NCBI GenBank assembly: GCA_043228905.1
Contig: JBHGNT010000017.1
Location: 8,556,001 to 8,620,000, forward strand
Reading direction: 5' to 3'
Length of the DNA stretch: 64,000 nt
DNA from: Azolla caroliniana
Taxonomy: Eukaryota; Polypodiophyta
Position numbers and translations under genes: made by a program. Numbering within the stretch: the stretch's first letter is position 1; each line of letters begins with the position of its first letter. The notes below the pieces were generated by a model. The model searched no databases. It saw nothing but the letters and a program-made list of their open reading frames with translations, and was not told where the DNA came from. Shown here piece by piece: positions 1 through 10,116 of the stretch.

Positions 1-313
1 GACTTTCAAGCATTTTATCTACAATAGACTGAAAGACTTTGTGAGGATTAGGAGATGATCTCAAAAAAGAAATAAAACGTTGTAAAATAAGAATACTTAG
101 ATCAAAAAGTATATTCCCATTGTTTTTGATATATGTTGATGAGCAAAATATAGAAGCAATCCTTAAACATGAACTTGATTTCACACTGGTATAACTATTT
201 CAGATTCATGAACTGGATTTTTTACATTGGCAATTGAAACAGTATTTTGGTATCCAAATAGTTCAATTTCAGACATCACTAACAACTAAAGTTCAAGTAC
301 AATCGAAAGACAA
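1..313. other. No gene recognised (downstream of the minus-strand RING-like gene)
   Basis: AT-rich sequence with short ORFs only. It lies beyond the stop codon of the minus-strand gene that ends at 314 and may hold its 3' untranslated region. No clear polyadenylation signal or repeat was identified. Confidence 0.5.
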
Positions 314-1339
314 TCAGGCACTAGAGGGTAACTTGGCCGATCTTGTAATGCGCTTGTTGTTGGTGCCAGATTTTTCTGATTTTACATTCTTCTTTATCTT
401 AAAGCCTTTAGGTATGAGCTGACTAAGTGGCACTTCATCATCAGAGGCATCAGAGACAGGCGTGGATGCGCGGGCACCTTGTACTGGTGGCAAGCTTGAG
501 AGAGCAACTATGTTTTCTGCAACTGCAATGCTTGTACACAAATCCACAAAGGTGCTGTCGATAGACAAATTATCACTCATCTCCTGAATGCTTGTACTCC
601 TAGCGATCTTTATTGCCCTATCATCATCACCGATGCCTATACACTCGTTCTTATTAGACTCCTGTATGTGGACCGTGGCAGTAGTCATGGTCAACTCCTC
701 TTGTACGGTGGATGTCACCTCATTCTTAAGACAATGTTGTTTGCTCTGAGTACAATCAGGCCCACCTTCATTAGTAACGTTGTTCGCTCTACACTCCTCA
801 TGGGATTCTGTACAATTAGGCTTATCTTCAGGGAAAGCGATGTTCTTTCCACGATCCTCATGGGCTTCACAAGACACTACTAGCACATTCTCAGTACAAT
901 CAAGCTCCTCTTCATTACTAGCAATGTTCTTTCCATGATCCTCATGGGAATCTTTAGATAGTACTAGCACATTATCAGTACAATCAGTCTTCTCTTCAGC
1001 ACTTGCCACATTATCAGTACAATCAGTCTTCTCTTCAGTACTTGCCATATTCTTTCCACACTCTTCATGGGCTTCAATCTTCTCTTCAGTACTTGCCATA
1101 TTCTTTCCACACTCATAGGCTTCTTTAGACAGTGTTGTTTGTACATGCCAGCTGCTCTTCACATATGAATGCTTCGTTTTTCTCACAATCCTCATGTGTG
1201 GAAGATGTGCTTCCAGAGTCTGCCTCCTTGCAAAGGTTAATTTGATTCTGACTCTGATGGGAATCTGATTCTGCACTTGTGCTCCATGAAGTTCCCGATT
1301 CATTTGATTGCAGTTGGGAATCATATTGCTCTTGTAAAC
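314..1339 (-). CDS. Last exon: acidic, Cys-containing tandem repeats
   Basis: The exon begins after an AG acceptor at 1340-1341 and continues phase 1 from the previous exon. Its first frame reads a Gln/Ser/Glu-rich segment and stops at 1125-1127. The neighbouring frame, open from there to 314, carries four to six imperfect copies of a ~20-residue unit with cores such as ECGKNMASTEEK and DCTDNV. Parts of the same repeat (HEDCEKNEAF, EEQLACTNN) are visible before the stop in the first frame, so a one-base shift near 1127 splits one repeat tract. The last 60 residues are Ser- and Lys-rich and end in a basic KRITRSAKLPSSA tail. The repeat is low complexity and gives no function. Confidence 0.5.
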   Translation of the reverse strand, partial: VYKSNMIPNCNQMNRELHGAQVQNQIPIRVRIKLTFARRQTLEAHLPHMRIVRKTKHSYVKSSWHVQTTLSKEAYECGKNMASTEEKIEAHEECGKNMASTEEKTDCTDNVASAEEKTDCTDNVLVLSKDSHEDHGKNIASNEEELDCTENVLVVSCEAHEDRGKNIAFPEDKPNCTESHEECRANNVTNEGGPDCTQSKQHCLKNEVTSTVQEELTMTTATVHIQESNKNECIGIGDDDRAIKIARSTSIQEMSDNLSIDSTFVDLCTSIAVAENIVALSSLPPVQGARASTPVSDASDDEVPLSQLIPKGFKIKKNVKSEKSGTNNKRITRSAKLPSSA

Positions 1340-4300
1340 CTAATTAATGGGATTCCAAAGAATATTGGTATGAACTCACATACTCAAAAGTTTGCAAACA
1401 ATGAACATAGGGTTTAGGGCCACATTTTTACCTAATGTTACATCGTCATACTGTACAGCCGTAGACGCCCCATTGCAAGTGGTGGGCTCGGTCATCTTCT
1501 CCACAACATCTAGGTGCTCAACAGTGTTGTTATGATCTATAATAACAACAAAAATAGGGTTGTTATGAGCTAAATCATTGTTTTCAAAGTCTGGCTTTTG
1601 ACGTGTACCTGGGAGTGTGATAAATTCGTCTTCATGATCAGGTTTTGGACTCGTATCTCCGTCACCAAATATCATTTCATCATCAGCTAGTAACACAAGT
1701 ACATGGTATTAGACAATGGATTAGGTTGACAATGCTCCAGACAGGTGAGAACTTATATGACTCACCATTGCATTCAACTTTGCCTTTCTTGCCGTTTCCA
1801 TACAACATTCTTGCAGCATTTCTCTTCTTACTGGGCTCTATTTGTAAAGAAACTGCATTTCTCTTCTTAGTGGGCTCTATTTCTTGATGTTGACCGGAGC
1901 TTGGGGAATTTGTTTGTAGAAGCATATGTTCCACTGCTCCAATGGCCCTTCTCATACATTCATCCTCATCATAAAAATCATAGGTTATTGATAATGATGG
2001 TCCCTGAACCTTGGAATGTGCAGCAGATATTGAGGGTTTAGGCTACAGGGGCTGGTTGTTCCATTACCTTCCCTGGCGTGGAGTTGCTTGACACTACAAC
2101 ATTCATTGCAAGAAACAAAAAAACCTTGAATGTTAGTACCATCATCTAAAATATATAATGTAGGTCACAAGAGCTGCTTCCCATTTTACACAATGTACCA
2201 ATCATGAACAATGTACTACTCACATAGTTCCTAAATTACTGAACTAGTACTAATAAGGAACACTGTACTGCTCACTTAGTTCCCAATTTACACGATTAGT
2301 ACTAATCATGCACAATATACACAAGTAGTACTAATCATGCACAATATACTACTCACTTAGTTACCAAATTACACAAGTACTAATCCCGAAAAATGTACCA
2401 CTGACTTAGACAAATTAATAAGTAGTACTAATCTTGAACAATGTACTACTCACTTATTTCCTAAATCACTGAACTAGTACTAATCCCGAACAATGTACTG
2501 CTCACTTAGTTCCCAATTTACACAAGTAGTACTAATCATGCACAATATACTACTCACTTAGTTACCAAATTACACAAGTACTAATCCTGAAAAATGTACC
2601 ACTGACTTAGTCAAATTAATAAGTAGTACTAATCTTGAACAATGTACTACTCACTTATTTCCTAAATCACTGAACTAGTACTAATCCCGAACAATGTACT
2701 GCTCACTTAGTTCCCAATTTACACAAGTAGTACTAATCATGCACAATATACTACTCACTTAGTTAGCAAATTACACAAGGAGTACTAATCCCGAACAATG
2801 TACTGCTCACTTAGTTCCCAATTTACACAAGTAGTACTAATCATGCACAATATACTACTCACTTACTTACCAAATTACACAAGGAGTACTAATCCCGAAC
2901 AATGTAATGCTCACTTAGTTCCCAATTTACACAAGTAGTACTAATCATGCACAATATACTACTCACTTAGTTAGCAAATTACACAAGGAGTACTAATCCC
3001 GAACAATGTACCACTGACTTAGTCAAATTACACAATTAGTACTAATCCTGAACAATGTACTACTCAACAATGTACCACTGACTTAGTCAAATTACACAAT
3101 TAGTACTAATCCTACAAAATGTACTACTCACTTATTTTCTAGATTACTGATCTAGTACTAATAAGGTACAAAACTAGTACTAATAAGGAACAAAGTACTA
3201 CTCAGTTCCCAAATTACAAAACTAGTATTAATCATGAGCAATGTACTAGTAACTTAGTTCACAAAGTACAGAACTAGTACTAATCATGAACCATGTAGTA
3301 CTTACTAAGTACTAATCCAACAAATGTAGATTGGTATTTTGCACACAAGTAATACTAAACATGATATGTCTTCTACACACCTAGTTACATAACTTGTACT
3401 AATTACACCAACAGTATTAGTACTAAACGTGATATGTGTTTGACACACCTCATTTCCAAATTACAATAATTGTACTATTATTTAGCAATTTACTATACAC
3501 CTTGTTCCCAAATTACATTACTAGTACTAATTCCCAAGTTACACAAACAATACTAACAGTCAACAGTGTACTATAAGTATAGTGTTTACTAAACTAATAC
3601 TAGGCAAGTTGCAATATAGATTGGACGATGTTGTACCTGGTTCCCTTTTAGTACTACTAATTCTGGAAAATATCCCTTCAACTACACATACCAATTATAT
3701 ATTAAGAGTACTGCCAATACTAACCCACATAATTAGGGTTCCACATAATAGTTGTTAGAGATTACACTAAATTTGAAGTATGAGTTGTGGCATACACTAG
3801 TTCTAGTCCAAATGTTAATTGACATCATATAATACAAACAATAGAATAGTAGAGCCACATACCGTACGGGTGTACTTTTAAACCCCAAGCATAGTACCAC
3901 TCAGCCGCAATTGTAGTTTTACAGTCCATACATGTATTCTCTTTCTCAAAATGATACTTAGCACATAGCACATGATATGTGTGCAAGCATGGTGTAATCA
4001 CAACATCCATAGCCTCCAGCTTGAATCCGAGGCCACAAAATATACACCTGGAAGATTGCAAACACAAGTTATAATATATTAGCTGCTCACTTATTTATAC
4101 CAGAGAAGTAGAAATAAATAACTTTTAAAGCCAATACCGTGATATAGCTATACTAATAATGGTACTTTCTATACCACTTGGGTGCTCAATTACAGATGGA
4201 CACAAAGTATCAAAACCATTTTGTTTTAAATCCTGCATCAAGCATGCAAGGTTCTCAGAATGCAACTTTAAGGCTGACAACTTATTATCTATTTCTTCAT

Positions 4301-5195
4301 GTGCATTCCTGCAAGTATCAAGGTCTCTCATCTGTGAACCTAATTGAGTGCCCATATTGTTTAGCTCTTTCTTCAACTCCTCTTTCAACACCTCACTTTC
4401 TGAATTTTGGATTGTCGATGCAATCCATTCATATGTAGTTTTTATTGAAGAAAATTTCTTTTCTGCCTGTATCTCAGCTGATTTAACTGCTTCCAAATCA
4501 GCAAGTAGTGTTTGTATTCTTGAGCTCATAGAAGCTATGCAACCGGCCATCATCTGTTCATGCTTTTCAGTCATTGTGGCCCGTACCTTTGCCTCTAGAA
4601 CTTGGTGGACAGGTGTTATAGCTAGAATATCCACATGAGAGGTTCCAGATGACTTCAAGCCAGTGTTGGTACTGGAGGACCCTTTGTAATGTTCTGACCG
4701 GTGCCGATTAAAATCTTCCCAATTTACGTCAATGCCACCTTGAACTTCACATGCAAAAGCACGTGCAAAAACAATACCCACCTCATTGTTAGTGATTTGA
4801 TTTGTATCATAAACATGTTCGTATCTCGTCTTCAATAAATTCATGTATTCCCTCTTCAAACCACTTATGTGGAATCCTCGCCTTGTGTCGGGATGTGCTG
4901 ACCCCCAGGTTTTTAACAACCACTCTCTCAACTCTGGATAAACGTCAGGTCGTGCTCGAAGGAAATAATTCCATCCAAGAGGTGTGTCTCGACTGATGGA
5001 GTGGTACATCTTCTTTCTTTGTGTTGATGAATTCATCACCCTTTCTCTTGTGGGTGTCTTCTTGCTTTCTTTCATGGGTGTTCTTCTTCCTTCCTTCACT
5101 GGTGTCTTCACTTTCTCTTTCATCAATGTCTTCTTTATGGGTGTCCTTCTCGTCATTGTCCTAGTGAACACAATTCTCAGGGAATGAATATGCAT
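314..5195 (-). CDS. Multi-exon gene: basic N-terminus, coiled coil, RING-like zinc module, acidic repeat C-terminus; probably damaged
   Basis: This entry spans a gene model on the minus strand; exons are listed separately. Good GT/AG borders with matching codon phase join 5195-4138 to 4047-3863, and 2042-1766 to 1686-1432 to 1339-314. The first exon gives a lysine- and threonine-proline-rich N-terminus and a long helical region, the second a cysteine/histidine zinc module, the last a serial acidic repeat. No convincing junction links 3863 to 2042: a 26-nt candidate exon (2093-2068) restores phase but would leave a 25-nt intron, too short for plants. The last exon also needs a one-base shift near 1127. 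I do not recognise the family. A RING-type ubiquitin ligase is possible from the zinc module alone. It could be a host gene or a transposon-carried one; damage suggests a pseudogene or a sequencing error. Confidence 0.5.
1432..1686 (-). CDS. Internal exon of the RING-like gene
   Basis: Bounded by AG at 1687-1688 and GT at 1430-1431 on the minus strand. It enters in phase 1 (completing an Ala codon with the upstream exon) and leaves in phase 1 (a Gly codon completed by the next exon). It encodes about 85 residues rich in Asp, Glu and Asn (starting ADDEMIFGDGDTSP). No domain is recognised. The consistent phase across both borders is the main support. Confidence 0.5.
1766..2042 (-). CDS. Internal exon with a duplicated IEPxKKRNA motif
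   Basis: Starts after a GTAG acceptor (2043-2044) and ends at a strong ATG|GTGAGT donor (1764-1765). It encodes about 92 residues, including a direct duplication of a 14-residue unit (EIEPTKKRNAVS followed by QIEPSKKRNAAR) that looks like a basic nuclear-localisation patch. The upstream junction is not resolved: the exon is read in phase 0, whereas the RING exon leaves in phase 1. Confidence 0.45.
2160..3330. repeat. Intronic minisatellite, ~50-bp monomer with higher-order units
   Basis: More than twenty imperfect copies of a ~50-bp unit built around the core TAGTACTAATC...ACAATGTACTACTCACTTAGTT. Adjacent monomers differ, and a block of about 200 bp (around 2481 and again around 2682) repeats as a group, so the array has higher-order structure. 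More degenerate copies continue to about 3600. The array lies in the largest apparent intron of the minus-strand gene. The units are separated by no unique spacers. Confidence 0.85.
3863..4047 (-). CDS. Exon encoding a RING-like zinc-binding module
   Basis: The exon is framed by a pyrimidine-rich CTTCCAG acceptor (4048-4050) and a CG|GTATGT donor (3861-3862). The joined frame reads CIFCGLGFK, then PCLHTYHVLC, then CMDC. This supplies a Cys-x2-Cys pair, a Cys-x-His-x3-His-x2-Cys cluster and a final Cys-x2-Cys pair, the order expected of a RING-type fold that coordinates two zinc ions. RING domains usually recruit a ubiquitin-conjugating enzyme; no partner can be named here. The spacing between the first pair and the central cluster is short of the textbook RING consensus, so a RING-like or other cross-brace zinc finger is also possible. 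Confidence 0.55.
4138..5195 (-). CDS. First coding exon: TPxK-rich basic N-terminus and coiled coil
   Basis: Opens with ATG at 5195 and runs 353 codons to a GT donor at 4136-4137. The first ~60 residues hold five near-repeats of an R/K-T-P-x-K/R unit, a possible nuclear or DNA-associated segment. Residues ~65-170 form a Trp/Arg/Tyr-rich globular region (PLGWNYFLRARPDVYPELRE and following) that I cannot assign. Residues ~190-345 are long helices rich in Glu, Lys, Leu and Gln with heptad-like spacing, so a coiled coil is likely. A second ATG at about 5156 could also be the start. A 90-nt intron follows, leading into the zinc-module exon. Confidence 0.55.
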
Positions 5196-5229
5196 GTACT
5201 AGAAGAAAACTCAAGCAATTACCATCAAC

Positions 5230-5800
5230 ACATAGCAAATCATCACATTGCATGTACAAACCATGTCAAACACACAATAACCCTAAATAGTCGAAAAAAA
5301 CTCATCCATGTCAAACACACAAACAATAAAAACAGACGGATAGGAAAGTCAAAGAAAACGAAAACATTGTAAATCATCATAGCCAACTCCATCCCATCGC
5401 ATGTACAAGCCATGTCAAACACACAAAAACCCAAAATAGTCGGAAAAACACTCATCCATGTCAAACTCACACAAAATAAAACAGATGGACAGGAAACAAG
5501 AACAAAACGAAAACATAGCAACTCATCATAGCCAACTCCATTTACGTTGCATGTACAAACATGTCTAACACACAACCACCTCGATCAAAATATTGTCATA
5601 CATTTTTAAAAGAAACTCAGAGAAAACAAAAACATACCAGTTGGGCATGCAACACATAGACTATGAATAATCAAACCCTAAAAATGACCATACACATGCA
5701 AATAAAAAATAGACAGACAGGAAACATTCAGAAAAAGAAAACATACCAGTTGGGCATGCAACACAGAGAATACATGGAGGTCGTACAACTTGCAGAGGTA
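5230..5800. repeat. Upstream tandem repeats of ~140 bp and ~107 bp
   Basis: Two and a half copies of a ~140-bp unit (5238-5575) share the cores CATCATAGCCAACTCCAT, GCATGTACAA and CATCCATGTCAAAC. A second repeat, marked by ACCAGTTGGGCATGCAACAC, occurs at about 5637 and 5745 (107-bp spacing). Minus-strand ORFs crossing this stretch are only readings of the repeat. It lies upstream of the minus-strand gene and could hold its promoter and 5' leader. Confidence 0.7.
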
Positions 5801-6004
5801 CCACACCGTGTTGATTTCGACAAACGAGGCTGCTGCAGAGGAGACAAACGAGCATAGACAGAGGAAACAAACGAGCATACACAAGGAAGGAAAATTAACA
5901 ACACATACAACGAGCAGGGGAAACAAAATCTCTGCGTTCAGAGATCGAACCTGGCACAGAGGGGAACACAAGAACAGCTACGCGGGGAAACAGAGAATCG
6001 AAGG

Positions 6005-6147
6005 TGGAGTGAGAGAGAGAAACAGAAAGAAAGAAAGAAACAGAGCTTTGAAGGTGGAGTGAGAGAGAGAAAGAGAGAGATAGACCTGTAATAGATATGT
6101 CGTCTTTCTTTAACTTTCTGCCACTGTCTGTCTGACAACTTCGAGAC

Positions 6148-6181
<34 letters not shown>

Positions 6182-6265
6182 GTGAGTGAGTGAGAGAGAG
6201 AGACATACCAATTGACACGTTCGACTACCCATACTAGAGAGAGAGAGAGAGAGAGATACTGAGAC
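6005..6265. repeat. GA-rich microsatellite cluster
   Basis: Several interrupted (GA)n and (GAGT)n runs, the longest between 6151 and 6200, plus a repeated ~55-bp block with the core AAGGTGGAGTGAGAGAGAGA. On the minus strand this is a CT-rich tract about 0.9-1.1 kb upstream of the first ATG of the RING-like gene, a position where CT-rich 5' leaders or promoter elements occur in plants. Confidence 0.8.
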
Positions 6266-6656
6266 TGACCAACTGTCACAATGGATACCTTCTCCAGGTG
6301 TGCTTTCGTACAACTCTACCTAGGAGACTGGGGCAACAATTAATGTATTAAATATGGCCTAGGGACATTTCGAGTGTGACGTAATGAATTTGTTTTTTGT
6401 TTTTTGAAACTTATTTACAATTTTTAATGTTTATTTTCTTCTTCAATTTAGTACTAAATTTTTGGCCAAAAGTAGGTACACCGTAGCATGCTTCGACCCA
6501 GAGATATGATTGCTTGACGTAAGTTTTAAAAGGAATTCAATTTGTTGGAGAGTTTTTACCCTCCGCTAATGAAACTCTCGAACAACCTAACTTTGTCAAA
6601 GGGAATTGTAAGGTTTTCGCGTGTCCATCTTAAGTAGTGTTGTAAATAACATGGTG

Positions 6657-6728
6657 TGCGCTTGCCGAGAGTTGAACTCGGGTCTATTGCTTGGAAGGCG
6701 ATTATCCTAACCGTTGGACTACAAGCGC
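6657..6728 (-). tRNA. tRNA-Gly (anticodon TCC), lineage A
   Basis: Seventy-two nucleotides fold as a cloverleaf: acceptor GCGCTTG/CAAGCGC with discriminator A, D-stem GTCC/GGAT, loop CTTCCAA with anticodon TCC, and T-arm CCGAG-TTCAACT-CTCGG. The sequence closely matches plant tRNA-Gly(UCC); the acceptor stem has changed on both sides so that pairing is kept. One C-A mismatch sits in the middle of the anticodon stem. No TTTT terminator follows closely on the transcribed strand, so activity is uncertain. Confidence 0.8.
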
Positions 6729-7009
6729 AATTTGAACCTACTTCCAAGGGAATTTTATCCCAAACAAAAAATATACAAGATAAAATTATTATCAATGTGA
6801 GTCCTTAACCTTTACCAATTATTACTTGAGCTAGCAAATAGTGAGCCTTACTTTCTTCTAACAAGTCCACAAGAACGGCTTGTTTGAGCTAATTTCATCC
6901 TGTGTTCTTACAATCTAGTTATGAAACTCGTCCAACAACGTCATATTCTCGAATAAAATAAAATAGATTTTCTTTATCCAATTGAAGTTCTGGTCTAAAG
7001 CACATAGCG

Positions 7010-7081
7010 TACTTTTGCGTAATGTTGAAACGTGGTCTATTGCTTTCAAGAAAAATATCCTAATTGTAGCGCTACAAGCGC
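7010..7081 (-). pseudogene. Decayed tRNA-Gly-like copy, lineage B (example)
   Basis: Aligns without gaps to the lineage A tRNA over all 72 positions (shared TGGTCTATTGCTT, ATCCTAA and CTACAAGCGC on the plus strand), but the T-arm, anticodon arm and D-arm no longer pair and the anticodon triplet is lost. It is the first of 14 lineage B copies; the others are given with the two array entries. Confidence 0.8.
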
Positions 7082-7342
7082 AAATATATCTCATATAAGC
7101 CTGAGTCATTAATCATTACCATTTTTTATGTTGGAAAGAAAAAGGTGACCCTAACATTCTTATAAGATAGAAACGACGCTAGTTTAGAGAAACGATTATT
7201 TGACGAAAGATTTATAGGAATTCAATTTGTCGGAGAGTTTTTACACTCCGCTAATCAAACTCTCGAACGACCTGACTTTGTCAAAAGGGAATTGTATGGT
7301 TTTCACGTTTCCATCTTAAGTAGCGGTGTAAATAACATGGTG

Positions 7343-7414
7343 TGCGCTTGCCGAGAGTTGAACTCGGGTCTATTGCTTGGAAGGCGATTATCCTAACCGT
7401 TGGACTACAAGCGC
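7343..7414 (-). tRNA. tRNA-Gly (anticodon TCC), lineage A
   Basis: Identical over 72 nt to the copy at 6657-6728. Identity over the tRNA while flanks differ suggests recent homogenisation or constraint. Confidence 0.8.
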
Positions 7415-8066
7415 AATTTGAACCTACTTCCAAGGGAATTTTATCCCAAACAAAAAATATACAAGATAAAATTATTGCTGAGTAATTGCATATCAATGCG
7501 AATTCTTAACCTTTACCAATTGTTACCTGAGCGAACGAATAGTGAGCTTTACTTTCTTCTAGCATACAAATGAAACAAGTACAGGAAACAACTTGTTTGA
7601 ACTACTTTGTTCCCTTGTTCTTACAACCTCGTTTTGAAACTCGTTGAGCAATGCCATATTCTCGAATTGAATCGTATAGATTTTGATTGTCCCATTGAAG
7701 TACTGCTCTAAAGCACATAGCTTGCGCTTGCGGAATGTGGAAACCTGGTCTTTTGCTTTCCAGAAAAATATCCTAACCGTAGGCCTACAGGTGGACAGCT
7801 ATCTCATATGAACCCCAGTCCTTAATCTTTACCATTTTTAATGTGAGTGAGGAAAAGGTGAACAAAAGGTGACCCTAACGTCCTTATAAGATAGAAACGA
7901 AACTAGTTGAGAGATATGATTGCTTGATGTAAGATTTAAAAGGAATTCAATTTGTTGGAGAGTTTTGACCCTCCGCTAATGAAACTCTCCACCAACGTGA
8001 CTTTGTCAAAGGGAATTGTAAAGTTTTTACTTTTCCATCTTAAGTAGTGTTGCAAATAACATGGTG

Positions 8067-8138
8067 TGCGCTTGCCGAGCGTTGAACTCGGGTCTATTGC
8101 TTGGAAGGCGATTATCCTAACCGTTGGACTACAAGCGC
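8067..8138 (-). tRNA. tRNA-Gly (anticodon TCC), lineage A
   Basis: Differs from the copy at 6657 by one base in the T-loop (TTCAACG instead of TTCAACT). All stems are otherwise the same and the anticodon is TCC. Confidence 0.77.
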
Positions 8139-8722
8139 AATTTGAACCTATTTAAATTAAATTTCCTCAGAAAGAAATAGTATACAATATAAAATTATTG
8201 TTGAGTAATTGCATATCAATGTGAGTTCTTAACCTTTACCAAGTCTTACCTGAGCAAACGAATAGTGAGCCTTACTTTCTTTTGGCATACAAGCGAAACA
8301 AGTCTACAAAAACAGCTTGTTTAAGCTACATTGTTCCCGTGTTCTTACAACCTCGTTATGAAACTCGTCTAACAACGTCATACTCTGGGATTGAATCGTA
8401 TAGATTTTTATTGTCTAATTGAAGTACTCTTCTAAAGCACATAGCGTGCGCTTACGGAATGTCGAAGCCTGGTCAATTGCTTTCCAAAAAAATATCCTAA
8501 CTGTAGGGGTATAGGTGCACATATATCACATATGAATCTGAGCCCTTAATCTTTACTATTTTTTATCTGAGTGAGCAAAAGGTGACCGTAACGTTCATAT
8601 AAGATAGAAACGAAACTAGTTTAGAGTAACGACTGTTTGACGAAAGATTTATAGGAATGCAATTTGTTGGCGAATTTTTACCCTGTGACTTTGTGAAAGG
8701 GAATTGTAAAGTGTTCACTTTT

Positions 8723-8727
8723 CCATC
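8723..8727. other. Target-site duplication of G1, left copy (CCATC)
   Basis: CCATC is followed by the element end TGTTAAG. The same CCATC occurs at 28010-28014 after the other end, TTAACA. The array reads continuously when the insertion is removed (CTTTTCCATC then TTAAGTAGTGG). Confidence 0.85.
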
Positions 8728-9254
8728 TGTTAAGCCTTGGAATAACAAGACAACCAGTCACGAATAAGAACGCACCAACAAGGACGTAGTACGAAGAGGA
8801 AACGGCAAGAGGAAAGGAAAGCAAAGAGACGGTCAAGTGTGAAAGGCCCATACCCTAAACGTGAAAGCTATATAACGATCTCCTATTGATTAGAGCTAGA
8901 GCTTCCTCTCCTTCTTCTTGTAACCTTTGAGCTTAAGAGAGATTAGTGAAGTGTTTAGTTAGAGAACACTAATCTCTCTCCTTGTTGGTGGTAGACCTCT
9001 TAGCAAAGAGGGTTAATAATAGACATACTCTTCTTTTTTATTGTCTATACCTATTAATCTATTGTCTATGAGAGAGAGCTTGAGAGAGTGAGAGAGATAT
9101 TGTGCTCGATCATTTGCTAATCGTTAAGTGAGTGTGAGGCTCGGAGGTATCCAACAAACATCTCCGCCCGATTCGCCATCAAGAGGGTATACGCCGGTCC
9201 GAATCCCGCCACGACATCGAGGAGCTTATTCCATCGATACATAGATCCTTAACA
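8728..9254 (+). repeat. G1 5' LTR (527 bp)
   Basis: Begins TGTTAAGCC immediately after the target duplication and ends CCTTAACA six bases before the PBS. It contains CT-rich and GAGA-rich tracts typical of an LTR transcription start region. No second copy was found in the window. Confidence 0.8.
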
Positions 9255-9260
9255 TCTATT

Positions 9261-9278
9261 TGGCGTCGTTGCCAGGGA
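9261..9278 (+). other. G1 primer binding site (tRNA-Asp type)
   Basis: TGGCGTCGTTGCCAGGGA matches 16 of 18 bases of the PBS complementary to the plant tRNA-Asp 3' end, the primer used by many Tat/Athila-type gypsy elements. Confidence 0.75.
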
Positions 9279-9364
9279 ACCGACCGACGCTTGAAGCCTA
9301 TTTTCGAGTAGTCAAAAACTTGGAGGCAAACCACTCAACGAAGGAAGAAATCGCAAGGGAACCA

Positions 9365-9950
9365 CCATTTTCTGTTTTCTCATCATTTCATAGTTTAATT
9401 AAGTCCATATTCTTTTTTTTTCATCATTTCATAGTTTATTTAAGTCCATTTTCTGTTTTTTCTTCATTTCATAGTTTAATTAAGTCCAATTTCTGTTGTT
9501 TAGCATCATTTCGTAGTTTAATTAAGTCCATTTTCTGTTTTTTCTCATCATTTCATAGTTTAATTAAGTCCATTTTCTGTTTTTTCTCATTATTCCATAG
9601 GTTAATTAAGTCAATTTTTTGTTCATTCGCTCGGTTAACATTAAACATTGTGGAGATAAGGCCGTTACAGGGCAAGCATAATCACCGCGAGTATTGCGAC
9701 TGACGATCACTCCACGGGTTACGAAACGACCGTTGGCGCCAAAAAGTTTAAACAACCTTCGACGAAGATCCAACCTTCGCCGAATATACAAACTTCGACG
9801 AATATACAATCTTCAACGAACCTTCATCCTTCGACAAAGATTCAGCCTTCGACGAATATACAATCTCGACGAATCTTCATCCTTAGACGAAGATTCAGCC
9901 TTCGACGAAGATTCAACCTTCGAATAATATTCATCCTTCGACGAACCTAT
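9365..9950 (+). repeat. G1 leader minisatellites
   Basis: Two arrays precede gag. At 9380-9620 about six copies of a ~41-bp unit share TCATTTCATAGTTTAATTAA and GTCCATTTTCTG. At 9755-9950 short units based on CTTCGACGAA and ATATACAATC repeat irregularly. The ORF across 9260-9703 only reads through these repeats. Confidence 0.8.
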
Positions 9951-10116
9951 AAAAGCTTGGCCAGAAAACATGGCCGGATCCTCATGGACAGAGATGTTCA
10001 AAACCCGACCCGCACGCCCGAAGGAGTCCACGCAAACCAACCAAACCCACGATGCCATCCCACCTAACCCAACTTAGTACCACAGAGGGTGGCTAACTCC
10101 AGGGATACTACCAAAC

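Larger units (their letters stand above)
6500..8727 (-). repeat. tRNA-Gly tandem array, left part (three and a fraction dimers)
   Basis: Tandem ~350-bp monomers alternate between two diverged lineages, giving ~690-725-bp dimers. Lineage A copies of the tRNA lie at 6657, 7343 and 8067; lineage B copies (72 nt, decayed) at 7010-7081, 7723-7794 and 8447-8518, all on the minus strand. Flanks of A and B monomers also align with each other (for example GAAACTCGTCCAACAACGTC against GAAACTCTCGAACAACCTGA), so both descend from one monomer. The array is cut at 8727/8728 by an LTR retrotransposon and resumes at 28010. Confidence 0.9.

Noticed and set aside
2043-2067. A 25-nt intron between candidate exons of the RING-like gene
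   Set aside because: It has GT/AG ends and correct phase but is far shorter than plant introns; the junction is left unresolved.
2160-3330. Regular repeats that could suggest a CRISPR array
   Set aside because: Units are contiguous and imperfect, without unique spacers, and the context is a plant intron. It is a minisatellite.
5895-6313. Minus-strand ORFs with long Ser/Leu runs
   Set aside because: They translate GA/CT microsatellites; several frames are open at once.
6556-7496. Minus-strand ORFs such as those starting MIIILSCIFF across the tRNA array
   Set aside because: The same peptide recurs wherever the tRNA monomer recurs; the reading crosses tRNA sequence.
6657-8138. Plastid or mitochondrial DNA insertion as source of the tRNAs
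   Set aside because: The sequence resembles nuclear cytosolic tRNA-Gly(UCC), the flanks are a private repeat, and no other organellar gene is present.
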